This document shows, piece after piece, positions 10,230-19,445 of a stretch of DNA of 31,425 nt; the stretch's first letter is position 1; each line of letters starts with the position of its first letter. The notes under the pieces are model-generated. The model ran no database searches. It had not been told where the DNA came from and saw only the letters and a program-made list of their open reading frames with translations. Source of the DNA: Chara braunii (taxonomy: Eukaryota; Streptophyta; Charophyceae; Charales; Characeae); contig BFEA01000331.1 in assembly GCA_003427395.1 (NCBI GenBank), forward strand, positions 1,008,737 to 1,040,161. The letters run 5' to 3'. Both the position numbers and the translations under genes were made by a program.

Positions 10230-10526
10230 CACCAATGACCCATAGTTGTCCGCAGTCAAAGTGTCATACAAAAAAACGTTCAGGTGAAACTCGCCTTGTG
10301 CCTCCAGAACATGCCACATTTCTAATGAGTATCGTCATTTTCCCTGTGTCGTTGCCCTGTTCAACCTCGATACTATGTCATACACAAATGCGAGGGTTAT
10401 GTTTCGCCACATTCTCTTCATGGGAGCTGGAAATGGAACCCGCTTGCCATCGACCTTGAACGCAAAGCACGGTGTCGGTGCGAATACCCTTACAAGGGTA
10501 TCCGCCCTGGTTTTTGCAAGCAACAT
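10230..10526 (-). pseudogene. Upstream coding segment of the arm A element
   Basis: A 63-codon minus-strand frame (contains AKTRADTLVRVF and MWRNITLAFVYDIVSRL) ends at 10335. Another frame continues as MWHVLEAQGEFHLNVFLYD to about 10230, so at least one shift is needed. The first 45 bases (10470-10519) are nearly identical to 31348-31393 on the other strand, where the window ends. A second frame over the same bases reads GGYPCKGI in both copies, so which frame is coding is undecided. Confidence 0.4.
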
Positions 10527-10679
10527 AAAAATAAATTTGGTTTAAAGTTTAAGTATATCGCACGAAGCGCGACTGTGTCTGTAGTTTCGTTGACTGTATG
10601 GTTGAGGCGCTCATGGTTTTTATTATTGATCATTAAAGAATCGGCGTGATCGCCGGCTGGATTTTTATTTCTGATTAAA

Positions 10680-10880
10680 CTAGGATTGAAAATATTTTGG
10701 CTCCTGATTGGTATGCTTGCTTGTGACTTGTGCGTAAGTGCGGAGGATGGCATCGACAACAACGTGAATTTTCAAAATGTCTCGGTAGGTCTGTGCGTCG
10801 CGCAATATCTGTTTATTTAGGCGTCCGTCAGAACTAAACCCAACCTTGGGCCTAGCACTAGCGGTTACGGCGTCAGACTT
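10680..10880 (-). CDS. Conserved short coding block, arm A copy
   Basis: An open frame of 66 codons carries GFSSDGRLNKQ and VVVDAILRTYAQVT. The inverted copy at 30923-31120 on + reads GFSSGGRLNKQ and VVDAILRTYAQVT in the same frame. Through the best block the DNA differences fall mostly at third codon positions, the signature of protein-level constraint. No start codon is evident, so it is probably an exon or a decayed ORF 5' end. Family unknown. Confidence 0.45.
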   Translation of the reverse strand, partial: KSDAVTASARPKVGFSSDGRLNKQILRDAQTYRDILKIHVVVDAILRTYAQVTSKHTNQEPKYFQS

Positions 10881-11040
10881 TCATCAAAGAGATTTAGAGA
10901 TCAAGATGGAGCGACGATGGCGCGGGAATATCAGAGTAGCGCAAAGGGACCGAGGGGTTGAGGACCCGGCGGGGCTATCCCCCTTAGTTTTGCCGTCGGC
11001 GGCGTTGGAATGGTGCTAGCGGGTTTTTTTTTGCCTCGAT

Positions 11041-13123
11041 TCGTTATATTGTGACGATTAAACGCCTCTAAATATTTTATTATTTATTATCATATTATTT
11101 TATGGTCCGATGTTCCTTTGACTTTGACTCGACGCCAGATTTAGTGGCCGTCACGACAGTCGAGGACCTTGAGTACGCACCTCCTTCGACGGGTCCGTTA
11201 GGATTTTACGTGTTCGGGACACTGGCGAAAGTCCTCTATCATATCGTTGCTGAAAAAGGGGACGAAAGACTTTTTAGAGATTATTTTTTTAGCTCAACCA
11301 CTTGAATTACCTGTCAAAATTGGACAGGACGGCCTTTCAAGCCGTTTTCTTTATTGTCATTATAGCATTATGGGGAACCCCGTAGCAACCACATTCGTGC
11401 TGAAGCCTCCAACGGGGGAACATGAGGGAGCCGCACCCAAAAGCGGGTGCGATACATACCACAACAGGTGGGCAATACCGATCAGGGGTCCGCAGGCAGC
11501 ATCAGGACCGACCTTCTTCTATGGGGCGATCACTGTGTCTCCCCTCCGGTCCCCTCCCCCCCTATGAACGTCAGCAGTCTCTGCTTAGAGCAACTCAGGG
11601 GGGGGGGCAACGATATACCTCTAGGAGGCGGGCGCCAAGTTGCTCACGAAAGACTTTTGAACCGGCTGGTAGCATGTTCCCTCCGGGGTTTCCTTCAGGA
11701 TAACTGGAGCTGCTTGAACAGTTTGTCGGCCACTACGACTTAGTCCGCTACTGTCGGGGCCCGTGCTCCGAAGAAAACGAGGTGGGCGGTAGTAGAGACA
11801 GGGGAAACGCAGGAAAGCAACGACGGACGCTTGTGCAATAGAGCGACGGGCACTAAGGCAGGGCAGCGAAGAGGGCGGCCGAACCTGGGCGAGTATCGCG
11901 CCAAGGTGCATTAAGGAATCGAGAAGGTGGAGATCGAGTCGGGCACAGTCGAGGGGACATAGCTCTCTCGATCCTGAGCGGAATCGAGAGAGGAAAGATG
12001 TGATCCCGGAGTTTTGGCCCCGGGCGAATCGAATGGTGACATCAGTTCTGGAAGGAGGTTAGTAGATGAGAGTCAGTGAAGAAAATTAGTGCGCGGGGAC
12101 ATGGCGAAAGAAGACATGGTGAGGAGTCGAAGTTAGTAGATCGCACCCATTTTACGACCGTTTTGACCGATCTAAGGTGCAGAATCAGGGTTTCAAGGTG
12201 CCGCGAACCGAATGACGTGGCCATAATTTGCGATAAGATGGTGGATTTTGTGTTGTGAGAGTTATAGGCTGCGCGATGATGATAAGACAGTGGGATTCGT
12301 GGGAATAGGAACTTGATAGATTGTTCGATTCTCTATGCTATCGGACGAAGTAGAATAGTAAATTGAGTCTCTGAGGCGTCGTGAGTATGATGATAGTGTT
12401 AGATAGTATGTCTATAGGTGAGTACTTTAGCCGAGGTCAATATTAAAAATTGCTCCGGGGAAGTGATTCGTTTTTTTTGGAGAAAATGCAATGCATTCCC
12501 TCACGTTTTTAGGAAAGGTTCATCCTCTTTTTGCATACTTAGCAAGCGAACAAATAGGGTGATTTCCTCCTCAATGTGGCGATTTTCGGGGGTAGCGACC
12601 TCGATTCTAAGGTTAAAACTAGTAGTAGATTAGTAAAATTGAAGTTAGTAAGAGAAGGTGTTATGGAAGAGAGTCGAGACTGAGTGGTGGTCGTGTGGAG
12701 GTAACGAGCAGATGCACGAGACGTGGACGTTGCACAGAGAGAAGAAAGAGAATGGCAGACGAAGGAGGAGTTTACCCTGTCTGCTGCAAGTCGTGATCGT
12801 GATCGACACTTTCTCCACGATCATAATGATGATCGTCTTTATCCTTAACTGACCACGGATTCTCATTCGAGTTATGGCCTTCCTTCCATTTGACTCTTAC
12901 TATTGTTGTCCTCGACTCTGTACCTAACACGTTACTTCGGTTGGGCTCGCCTCGACTATGGTTGGGAGCAGGGTCGGGTACACAAGGGCGGCCAACCTCA
13001 TTGTGGGCAGTTAAAGCATGGGAGGCAAGGGATATGAACTTGAGAAGACGGAGGAGATACGCAAGGGAATAGATCAAGGGAGACGAATGGAGAATAAAGA
13101 GTGGGTAGAAAGGAACGAAGAAC
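11041..13123 (-). other. Outer leader of the arm A element, no gene supported
   Basis: Open frames occur on both strands (up to about 106 codons), but none is preserved in the arm B counterpart. Patches at 11120-11180 and 12050-12110 align with arm B. At 11120-11137 the minus strand has a TGGCG-starting sequence matching the arm B primer-binding-like site in position. Treated as non-coding element leader. Confidence 0.4.
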
Positions 13124-13975
13124 TCACCTGTTTTCGGGTAATGGAGTGAGAGACACAGATATCAGGGGCGTTTGAGGAGTGAGAGAGGTAAACGTGAACA
13201 CGTACCTGGTCTTGGCGAATGGTCTACAAGGTTTACATCTTCTTGCACCCAGGTTGTTGATGTCGACGCCAGCGTGATACACTGCCAACTCGCAGGCTGC
13301 TGACAGTCGTGCAACAGCAGCCTGAGCACTGAGCGCCAAGTGGAAGAGGGGAGAGTTTTGCATACGTGTGACCGGTGGCAATAAGCGTAGGCGTTCCTTA
13401 ACACTCGAATCCAATGCCTCGGCTCTCCGGCTGGTGGAGTGATTTTGGCTGGTTAATTCTGTCAACGAACGGGACCTCGGCCTGTTGAGTGGCAACGCAG
13501 GGAGTTTTCCTTGTGGCCAGCTTCGAAGAAGGACTGTTGGATGGCTAGCCAATGGGAGAGCGAGGATTGACAGATCAAGAACTTGTTTCTAGCTCTATGG
13601 GTGGTGGTGTTGTTGTTGCTGACTACGACAAACCAGAGTGGTGGCTCCTTTATCCCGGTACGGCTCCTGTGTAGGCAGTAGAGAGTTTGGTTGCAACAAC
13701 CCATCTGTTACGAGCTAACCGAAGGCGTTACGACTTGGGGAGGCACCGGAACGTAGGTTTTCTAAGACGGCGCAACCGGTGTTTGTCCGAGGTGGAAACC
13801 CGGTGACTTCGGGGAGAGGATTAGACATTATAGGGGGAGGGGACCGCTGCTACGGTTTGGAGGATCGTCGGGGGGGGGGGGTATTCCGTTGGTTGGACAT
13901 ATTTTCAGTCATCTTCGGACCGTTTTGACCACGGCTCAGCTGTTATTGCGGCGATTTGGAGAGTTAACGGGGAGT
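13124..13975 (-). other. Arm A leader segment with conserved splice donor
   Basis: On minus, CAG|GTGAGT lies at 13138/13137. The arm B counterpart at the collinear position is CAG|GTAAGT at 29343/29344. A 142-codon minus-strand frame (13552-13124) overlaps the donor; I could not find its counterpart in arm B, so I do not call it. A run of 12 G lies at 13870-13881. Confidence 0.35.
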
Positions 13976-14461
13976 CAACAACCAGCGGTTTGACTTCAGT
14001 TGACCAAGCTGCTACGCACTTTGGTCATCATTGTGGGGCCCTCAGGCGCATGAAGTTTACAAGGCCCTCTCTTGCGAGTTGAGTTTGTCCCTCTCCTGTA
14101 TCTCAGGCGCAGGAGGGGTTGTAACCCGTAGGACCGCAGCAAGACTCTGTGGGGAGTCAACCCACTGATTGCGGGAACTCTGTCGAAGCTCGGGTGGAGT
14201 TCTGAAGACGGAACCAACAGGTATGTTTTCTTTTTGTCTGTATGACCCACTATACCCATGTTTGACTATCTCCCTCTAGACTAACTTTGTATGCATGTGT
14301 TTTGCTTTCTTTTCAGGATCTAATCAGGCTGAATGGAAAGAACGTGGGAGAGTGAAGTTTAAGTTTCTTCTTTATTTTTGGACTGAAAGCAGACTAAGGA
14401 ATGAACTGGGGAAGGGGGGAGGAAGGCAGTTTGCATGCGTTTGACCAAATCAATCAAGGAC

Positions 14462-15131
14462 TGGGCATTATTTCTAAGCTGAATGGCCCAAGGCTATGTT
14501 TTATTTGACTGTTTTTATGAAGGGTCAGGCATTGTTTCTAACCAAGGCTATGTTTTATTAGACTGTTTTTATGAAGGGTCAGGCATTGTTTCTAAGTTGA
14601 ATGGTCTGGTTGCTCTGTTTATTTCTGAAGGCTTTCCTCGCTGAAGGGTTTAATCTCTTCTTTCATTCCGAGGGAGGATTTTTTGTCTAAGGGTAAGTAT
14701 TGTTTCTAAGCTGAATGGTTTAGCCTGAAGCCACGCACATAAATATCAAACTGAGTATAACAGAAAATACCTTATTTATAATTGCATATGAACTGGCAGT
14801 TGGACATTGTTTCTAAGCTGAATGGTCCAACGCTAAGCCATATCACTAAGAAGAGAAGGAAAGCCACATAATATAATCGGACGTAATCTGGGCAAGTTGA
14901 GCATTGTTTCTAAGTTGAATGGCTCAGTCCCCTGCCCATATTTTCATTTCTTTTTTAGAATAAAGGCGGAAATTATTAAACTTTTGATATCAAATAGTTC
15001 AAGGTGACTGGACATTGTTTCTAAGCTGAATGACCTAGTCATATGCCCAACGAAGAAAAAAGTAGTTCTGCAACATGTTCGTGTATATCCTAAGGCATGC
15101 TAGACATTATTTCTAAGTTGAACGATCAAGC
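14462..15131 (-). repeat. Hairpin array, family 1, arm A (7 units plus a truncated one)
   Basis: Constant core ATTGTTTCTAAGCTGAATG flanked by complementary stems that differ between units. Positions and stems on +: 14462-14490 (TGGGC/GCCCA); 14580-14608 (CAGGC/GTCTG, one G-T pair); 14694-14722 (TAAGT/GTTTA, two G-T); 14799-14831 (GTTGGAC/GTCCAAC, perfect); 14898-14926 (TGAGC/GCTCA, perfect); 15005-15041 (TGACTGG/CTAGTCA type, with one G-T); 15099-15131 (GCT.GA/TC.AGC). A truncated unit lies at 14525-14541. Units are spaced about 80-115 bases apart. They are too short for typical plant miRNA precursors. Confidence 0.85.
14488..14595 (+). repeat. 54-bp tandem duplication in arm A
   Basis: Two copies starting CCAAGGCTATGTTTTATT, at 14488 and 14542, differ at one or two bases. 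The duplication carries half of a family 1 hairpin, which explains the truncated unit. Confidence 0.8.
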
Positions 15132-15743
15132 TACTTTCTCTACGGGAAGCGCTGCCGAAATTTCTACAAAACCAATGAGTTAGGCAGATTCTGTCTTTTC
15201 AAGGTTCAGTTTGTCTGATTTTTTTTACTTAGTAAAAATTTGGAAAGCCTCCTTTTCTAAAGGGAGTTCTGCCTAAATTTTTGTTACTTCACGGAGTTAA
15301 ACAAAATTGGACCTTGAGAAGTCAAAGTCAATTTAGATTCTGAACTTAGCTTTTTATAAATCTTGGATTAGCACTCTTCTAAAGGGAGTGATGCCAAAAT
15401 TTCTACAATTCTAAGGAGGTAGTTAAATTTTGTCTCAAGTCGAACTCAAGTTTTGTTTCTGGGTTTCATTTCCGACTTAGTATAAACCTGGAAAGTCTCC
15501 GTTTCTAAAGGAAGTACTGCCTAAATTCTTACTAATTTAGGGAGTTAAACAAATTTAGACTTTTCAGAATTAGAGATTGTTTTTATTTTCATATTTAAGT
15601 TAGTATAAATTTTGAGGAGACACTTTTCCTATGGGAAGTGATGCTGAAATTTTCTTAGTTGAAAGAAGATAGTTATAAATTTTGAGGAGACACTTTTCCT
15701 ATGGGAAGTGCTGCTGAAATTTTCTTAGTTGAAAGAAGATAGA
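15131..15743 (-). repeat. Hairpin array, family 2, arm A (6 units)
   Basis: A second motif, roughly TTTCTAAAGGGAGTNNTGCCNAAAT, recurs near 15134, 15249, 15372, 15498, 15621 and 15691. Local stems differ between units: CTTTC/GGAAG type at 15134-15149; CTCCTTT/AAGGGAG at 15249-15266; CACTCTT/GGGAGTG at 15372-15390; CACTTTTC/GGGAAGTG at 15621-15640 and again at 15691-15710. The last two lie in a 70-bp tandem duplication (about 15604-15743). Pairing is weaker and uses more G-T pairs than family 1. Confidence 0.55.
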
Positions 15744-16109
15744 TAAATTTTGACAGGTGACGATTCTGGCAGTCCACTCTGTATAAAGGAGATTCTACCA
15801 AGGGTCTGCCTTTTCTTTGGGCACTGGCTTAGAGGTTGTCTTAGATTTAGTTTGCAGGAGAACCTTGAGTGAGATTGTGATATGGAGATTATTCTTCATG
15901 GACTTATAGGTTTAGTTTGATAATTGACATGTCTTGTGTTACATGTCCTCTTGATTGCTTGATTCAGGATCTGGACTGGTTTCGGCTTGATCCTACGAGG
16001 ATCATCTTCTGTTACCACTTATAACGGGTCGGTTGCCGATTCGACGGTTTACGATTCAACTCCAATCCACTCTTGCCACTTAACCTAAAAGTCTTTAGCC
16101 TTGTGATTT

Positions 16110-16545
16110 GAATTGTTTTGTTGTGTTTTCGCTCGGACTTTATTTAAATGATCATTTAGCAAAAGTACTGAGTATTTTATTTTGAGGAGTTGTACAAAAG
16201 TAAGGCTTGCATGGCTAAAGCGAGGGGTATGAGTGCAGAGAATGGTTGAAATTGACCCCGTGTAGTGCATGGACTTTTGGTTGAATCTTTGATATGATCG
16301 TAGGTATGTTTCGTGGTCCAGACATTCGATCTGTTTCATTGTGTTTTTACCGGAACTTTATTGAATGGTCATTTAACAAAGGTACTGAGTATTTTATTGT
16401 TGGAAGGGTGTGCTAAAGTCGAGGTTTGTGTGGCTAAAGCAAGAGGTGAGCGCAGAGAATGGTTGAAGTTGACCCCGTGTAGTGCGTGGACTTTTGTTGG
16501 AATCTTTGATATGATTGCAGGTATGTTTGTGGTTCGGACTTTGGA
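16110..16545 (+). repeat. Tandem duplication of about 222 bp in arm A, single in arm B
   Basis: The block from TTGTGTTTT through GTACTGAGTATTTTATT, GGCTAAAGC and the GACCCCGTGTAGTGC island to AATCTTTGATATGAT occurs twice (starts near 16117 and 16337). Arm B has it once (25930-26150). The duplication therefore happened after the arms diverged, or one copy was lost from arm B. Confidence 0.8.
16463..16493 (-). promoter_or_regulatory. 31-base island identical between the arms
   Basis: All 31 bases match the reverse complement of 25992-26022. The other tandem copy in arm A (near 16242-16272) has two changes. No long frame is conserved across it, so a regulatory or structural role is inferred, not shown. 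Confidence 0.45.
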
Positions 16546-16587
16546 TATGGCTGCCTGTGATAACATATATATGGCTAAGAGGAGTCT

Positions 16588-16616
16588 CACTGTGACTGTG
16601 AGAAGTGATCGTCCTA
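16588..16616 (-). promoter_or_regulatory. 29-base island identical between the arms
   Basis: It matches the reverse complement of 25867-25895 at all 29 bases, although flanking DNA differs by many changes and a microsatellite. It contains CACTGTGACTGTGAG and GTGATCGTCC. Role unknown; candidate promoter, primer or protein-binding site. Confidence 0.45.
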
Positions 16617-16626
16617 CATTAATAAC

Positions 16627-16630
<4 letters not shown>

Positions 16631-16680
<50 letters not shown>
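16631..16680. repeat. (AT)25 microsatellite
   Basis: A perfect AT tract inserted in arm A exactly where arm B has only ACATGTTTATATG-like sequence next to a conserved ACCCTTA. It grew in one copy only. Confidence 0.95.
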
Positions 16681-16682
<2 letters not shown>

Positions 16683-17443
16683 TTTGGATGTTTTCGTGCG
16701 GCCTACTGTGACCGTGCGTAAGGGTTAAACAGATTATGTTTTTGAGAAAAAAGGAAGATCCCCTTTTATCCTTTTTGTTTTTTAGAATTTATGGTTAGAC
16801 GTTGTAATCCATGACAGCCGTAAAATTCAAACCCCTTGACTTCTTCCCAGGCCCTAGATGATGGAGTTGGTCTCTAGGGCAATAAGAGACGATTGTCACC
16901 ACAGGTATGAACCTGTGTACCACCCACTCTCCGCAGGGTGTAGAAGAGGGTGTGGTTCTCAACCGCACTTGGCGGTTGTCCCACGTCGAGAGATCAGTCC
17001 CTCAAGGCGCGTATCAGCCGACACTTGAGTATCGAACACGACCCTCGAGATTAATGAGGATCGCATGAGTATAGGTACTTCATAGTACGCCATCATTGTG
17101 ACCGCTTGCATACGCTTGCATTGCGAGTCGATATGAGTTAGCCCTGCGTCCACGCGATTTTATACTAAGTTTTCGCGCGCGACGCCTATCCGATTTTTGC
17201 ATCAGGAAAGTTATGGGATAGCTACCAAAGGGACTATGAGTGTTGTCTCGTTGTTTGATATGTGTGTGTATATTTTATTTTTTTTGTTCGTAGTGTGGTG
17301 TATGCGTGGTCTACGGGATGCGTCCAAGTCGACCGGCGACGAGTCGCGCTTGGGACCTCAGCCCCTCAGGATGTCGGTTCGCGTGCGGGTCCTATAGAGG
17401 CGTAATACCCCGAGTACCCCTTATGCTACAGCGAACGACAAAC

Positions 17444-17780
17444 GCCCTCGGCTGGTCCACCTTTGCGATTGCAACTGATCAGTTTTCATATTGTGGACTG
17501 GTAGCTCGGCGGGGATACGCCAACCGAAGGGAGGTAACAGTTCCCGTAAGGTGGAGGTAAGTTGTGCCTCGCGTAGGCCCTATCCTGTCGTAAGAGCTCG
17601 CGAGGGGTATGGCTGGTGCACTCGACCGGAGCGGCTTGCGGAAGCTCCATGTATATTCGCGATGAGGATTTAGACCAACTTCTGCGTGACACGGCCGGGA
17701 GGGTCCGGCACTGCCTTGTGCGGTGCCGGACCGATGCGCTCGACAGCGCACCCCCTCCGAGCAATTGATCATAAAACTTC
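17444..17780. other. Spacer beyond the arm A inner edge, with two GC hairpins
   Basis: Unique GC-rich sequence without arm B homology. Perfect inverted repeats: GGTCCGGCAC (17702-17711) with GTGCCGGACC (17723-17732), 10 bp with an 11-base loop; then TGCGCT (17735-17740) with AGCGCA (17745-17750), 6 bp with a CGAC loop. No T-run follows. A transposon subterminal hairpin is possible, but I found no CTRR end of a Helitron beside it. Confidence 0.6.
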
Positions 17781-17982
17781 CACTTATTTTACACGTTTCA
17801 AATCGTTTCATAGATCGAACTAGAGATAAGTTCGATGAGATGTTCTTTTCTCGGCATTGATTCCTCCTGATCCACTTTCGGTGGTGATAGATAGGGGTAA
17901 GGAGATTCTCGTATTTATTACATAAGAGAAAAAGAGAAAAGAGAGGGACAGAAAGGGACATAACTGCGTGTGTTAGGACTAC

Positions 17983-17983
<1 letters not shown>

Positions 17984-18074
<91 letters not shown>
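17984..18074. repeat. (TA)n microsatellite at the left edge of the gap
   Basis: More than 45 TA units running into the gap; the true length is unknown. Confidence 0.95.
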
Positions 18075-18925
18075 NNNNNNNNNNNNNNNNNNNNNNNNNN
18101 NNNNNNNNNNNNNNNNNNNNNNNNNNNNNNNNNNNNNNNNNNNNNNNNNNNNNNNNNNNNNNNNNNNNNNNNNNNNNNNNNNNNNNNNNNNNNNNNNNNN
18201 NNNNNNNNNNNNNNNNNNNNNNNNNNNNNNNNNNNNNNNNNNNNNNNNNNNNNNNNNNNNNNNNNNNNNNNNNNNNNNNNNNNNNNNNNNNNNNNNNNNN
18301 NNNNNNNNNNNNNNNNNNNNNNNNNNNNNNNNNNNNNNNNNNNNNNNNNNNNNNNNNNNNNNNNNNNNNNNNNNNNNNNNNNNNNNNNNNNNNNNNNNNN
18401 NNNNNNNNNNNNNNNNNNNNNNNNNNNNNNNNNNNNNNNNNNNNNNNNNNNNNNNNNNNNNNNNNNNNNNNNNNNNNNNNNNNNNNNNNNNNNNNNNNNN
18501 NNNNNNNNNNNNNNNNNNNNNNNNNNNNNNNNNNNNNNNNNNNNNNNNNNNNNNNNNNNNNNNNNNNNNNNNNNNNNNNNNNNNNNNNNNNNNNNNNNNN
18601 NNNNNNNNNNNNNNNNNNNNNNNNNNNNNNNNNNNNNNNNNNNNNNNNNNNNNNNNNNNNNNNNNNNNNNNNNNNNNNNNNNNNNNNNNNNNNNNNNNNN
18701 NNNNNNNNNNNNNNNNNNNNNNNNNNNNNNNNNNNNNNNNNNNNNNNNNNNNNNNNNNNNNNNNNNNNNNNNNNNNNNNNNNNNNNNNNNNNNNNNNNNN
18801 NNNNNNNNNNNNNNNNNNNNNNNNNNNNNNNNNNNNNNNNNNNNNNNNNNNNNNNNNNNNNNNNNNNNNNNNNNNNNNNNNNNNNNNNNNNNNNNNNNNN
18901 NNNNNNNNNNNNNNNNNNNNNNNNN
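18075..18925. other. Assembly gap (851 N)
   Basis: Unresolved bases between an AT and a GA tract, probably a repeat collapse. Open frames spanning the N run are artefacts. Confidence 0.99.

Positions 18926-18965
<40 letters not shown>
18926..18965. repeat. (GA)n microsatellite at the right edge of the gap
   Basis: About 20 GA units emerging from the gap. Confidence 0.95.
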
Positions 18966-18968
<3 letters not shown>

Positions 18969-19178
18969 CAACGAAAGAGCAAAAAAAAAAAAATGAACAC
19001 CAGTAAAAAAAGAAAAAAAGTTTGATATGAAGACTTTTCGTTTGATATAAGTAATCAAGTGGCCGCAATATGATCAAGGCACAATTATTGCGCAGTGGAA
19101 TTAATATTGAATTAAAAAAAAAAAATAATATTACGTTAATTTTTTTTATTTTTATTTTTTTCTCTCCCCTCTCTCTCC

Positions 19179-19212
<34 letters not shown>

Positions 19213-19214
19213 GA

Positions 19215-19268
<54 letters not shown>
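19179..19268. repeat. Compound (CT)n-(AT)n microsatellite
   Basis: CT tract 19179-19196, AT tract 19195-19212, a GACG interruption, then AT tract 19217-19268. Confidence 0.95.
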
Positions 19269-19272
<4 letters not shown>

Positions 19273-19445
19273 ATCTCTCTTTCTCCTTCCCCCCTTATTT
19301 AGTTGTCTTTCCTTTCCCATCTCTCTTGTAGGGGCAATTACGTAATTGAAACCGAATACAACCATCTAAGAATTTGTCATTAAGGCAACGGCCGGACAAC
19401 CGCCCAATCAACATCTTTGTCTTCCTATCTCTCTTATAAGACCAA

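Larger units (their letters stand above)
10460..17443 (-). mobile_element. Large unidentified element, left (inverted) copy: arm A
   Basis: Collinear on the opposite strand with 25083-31405. Matching anchors by eye: 17295-17443 with 25083-25215; 17090-17200 with 25325-25450; 16720-16780 with 25735-25800; 16550-16630 with 25845-25915; 15960-16540 with 25915-26290; 15125-15740 with 26520-26830; 14460-15131 with 27120-27955; 13975-14230 with 28200-28520; 12050-12110 with 29830-29885; 11120-11180 with 30640-30710; and 10460-10980 with 30790-31400. Coordinate sums drift smoothly from about 42,500 to 41,870, so order is preserved with indels. Identity varies from high islands to barely alignable. 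It may be a giant inverted-repeat element, or one of two head-to-head copies of a retroelement with a very long LTR or leader. Confidence 0.75.

Noticed and set aside
11102-12258. Plus-strand frames of 60-106 codons in the arm A leader
   Set aside because: Antisense to the element, not preserved in arm B, no motifs.
13124-13552. 142-codon minus-strand gene in arm A
   Set aside because: Not found in the arm B counterpart, and it overlaps a conserved splice donor; no domain.
14462-15131. miRNA cluster
   Set aside because: Stems of 5-8 bp and units of about 30-40 bases are far too short for plant miRNA precursors.
17479-19077. Frames of 350-530 codons across the gap
   Set aside because: They consist of N codons and microsatellite translation (IYIY, LSLS, ERER).
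19260-19340. Helitron 3' end (hairpin plus CTRR)
   Set aside because: CTAA-like bases exist but no hairpin lies at the expected distance; the true end is not visible.
19335-19348. 14-bp palindrome CAATTACGTAATTG
   Set aside because: A single perfect palindrome in AT-rich DNA near the end of an ORF; could be a bZIP-type site, but one occurrence gives no support.
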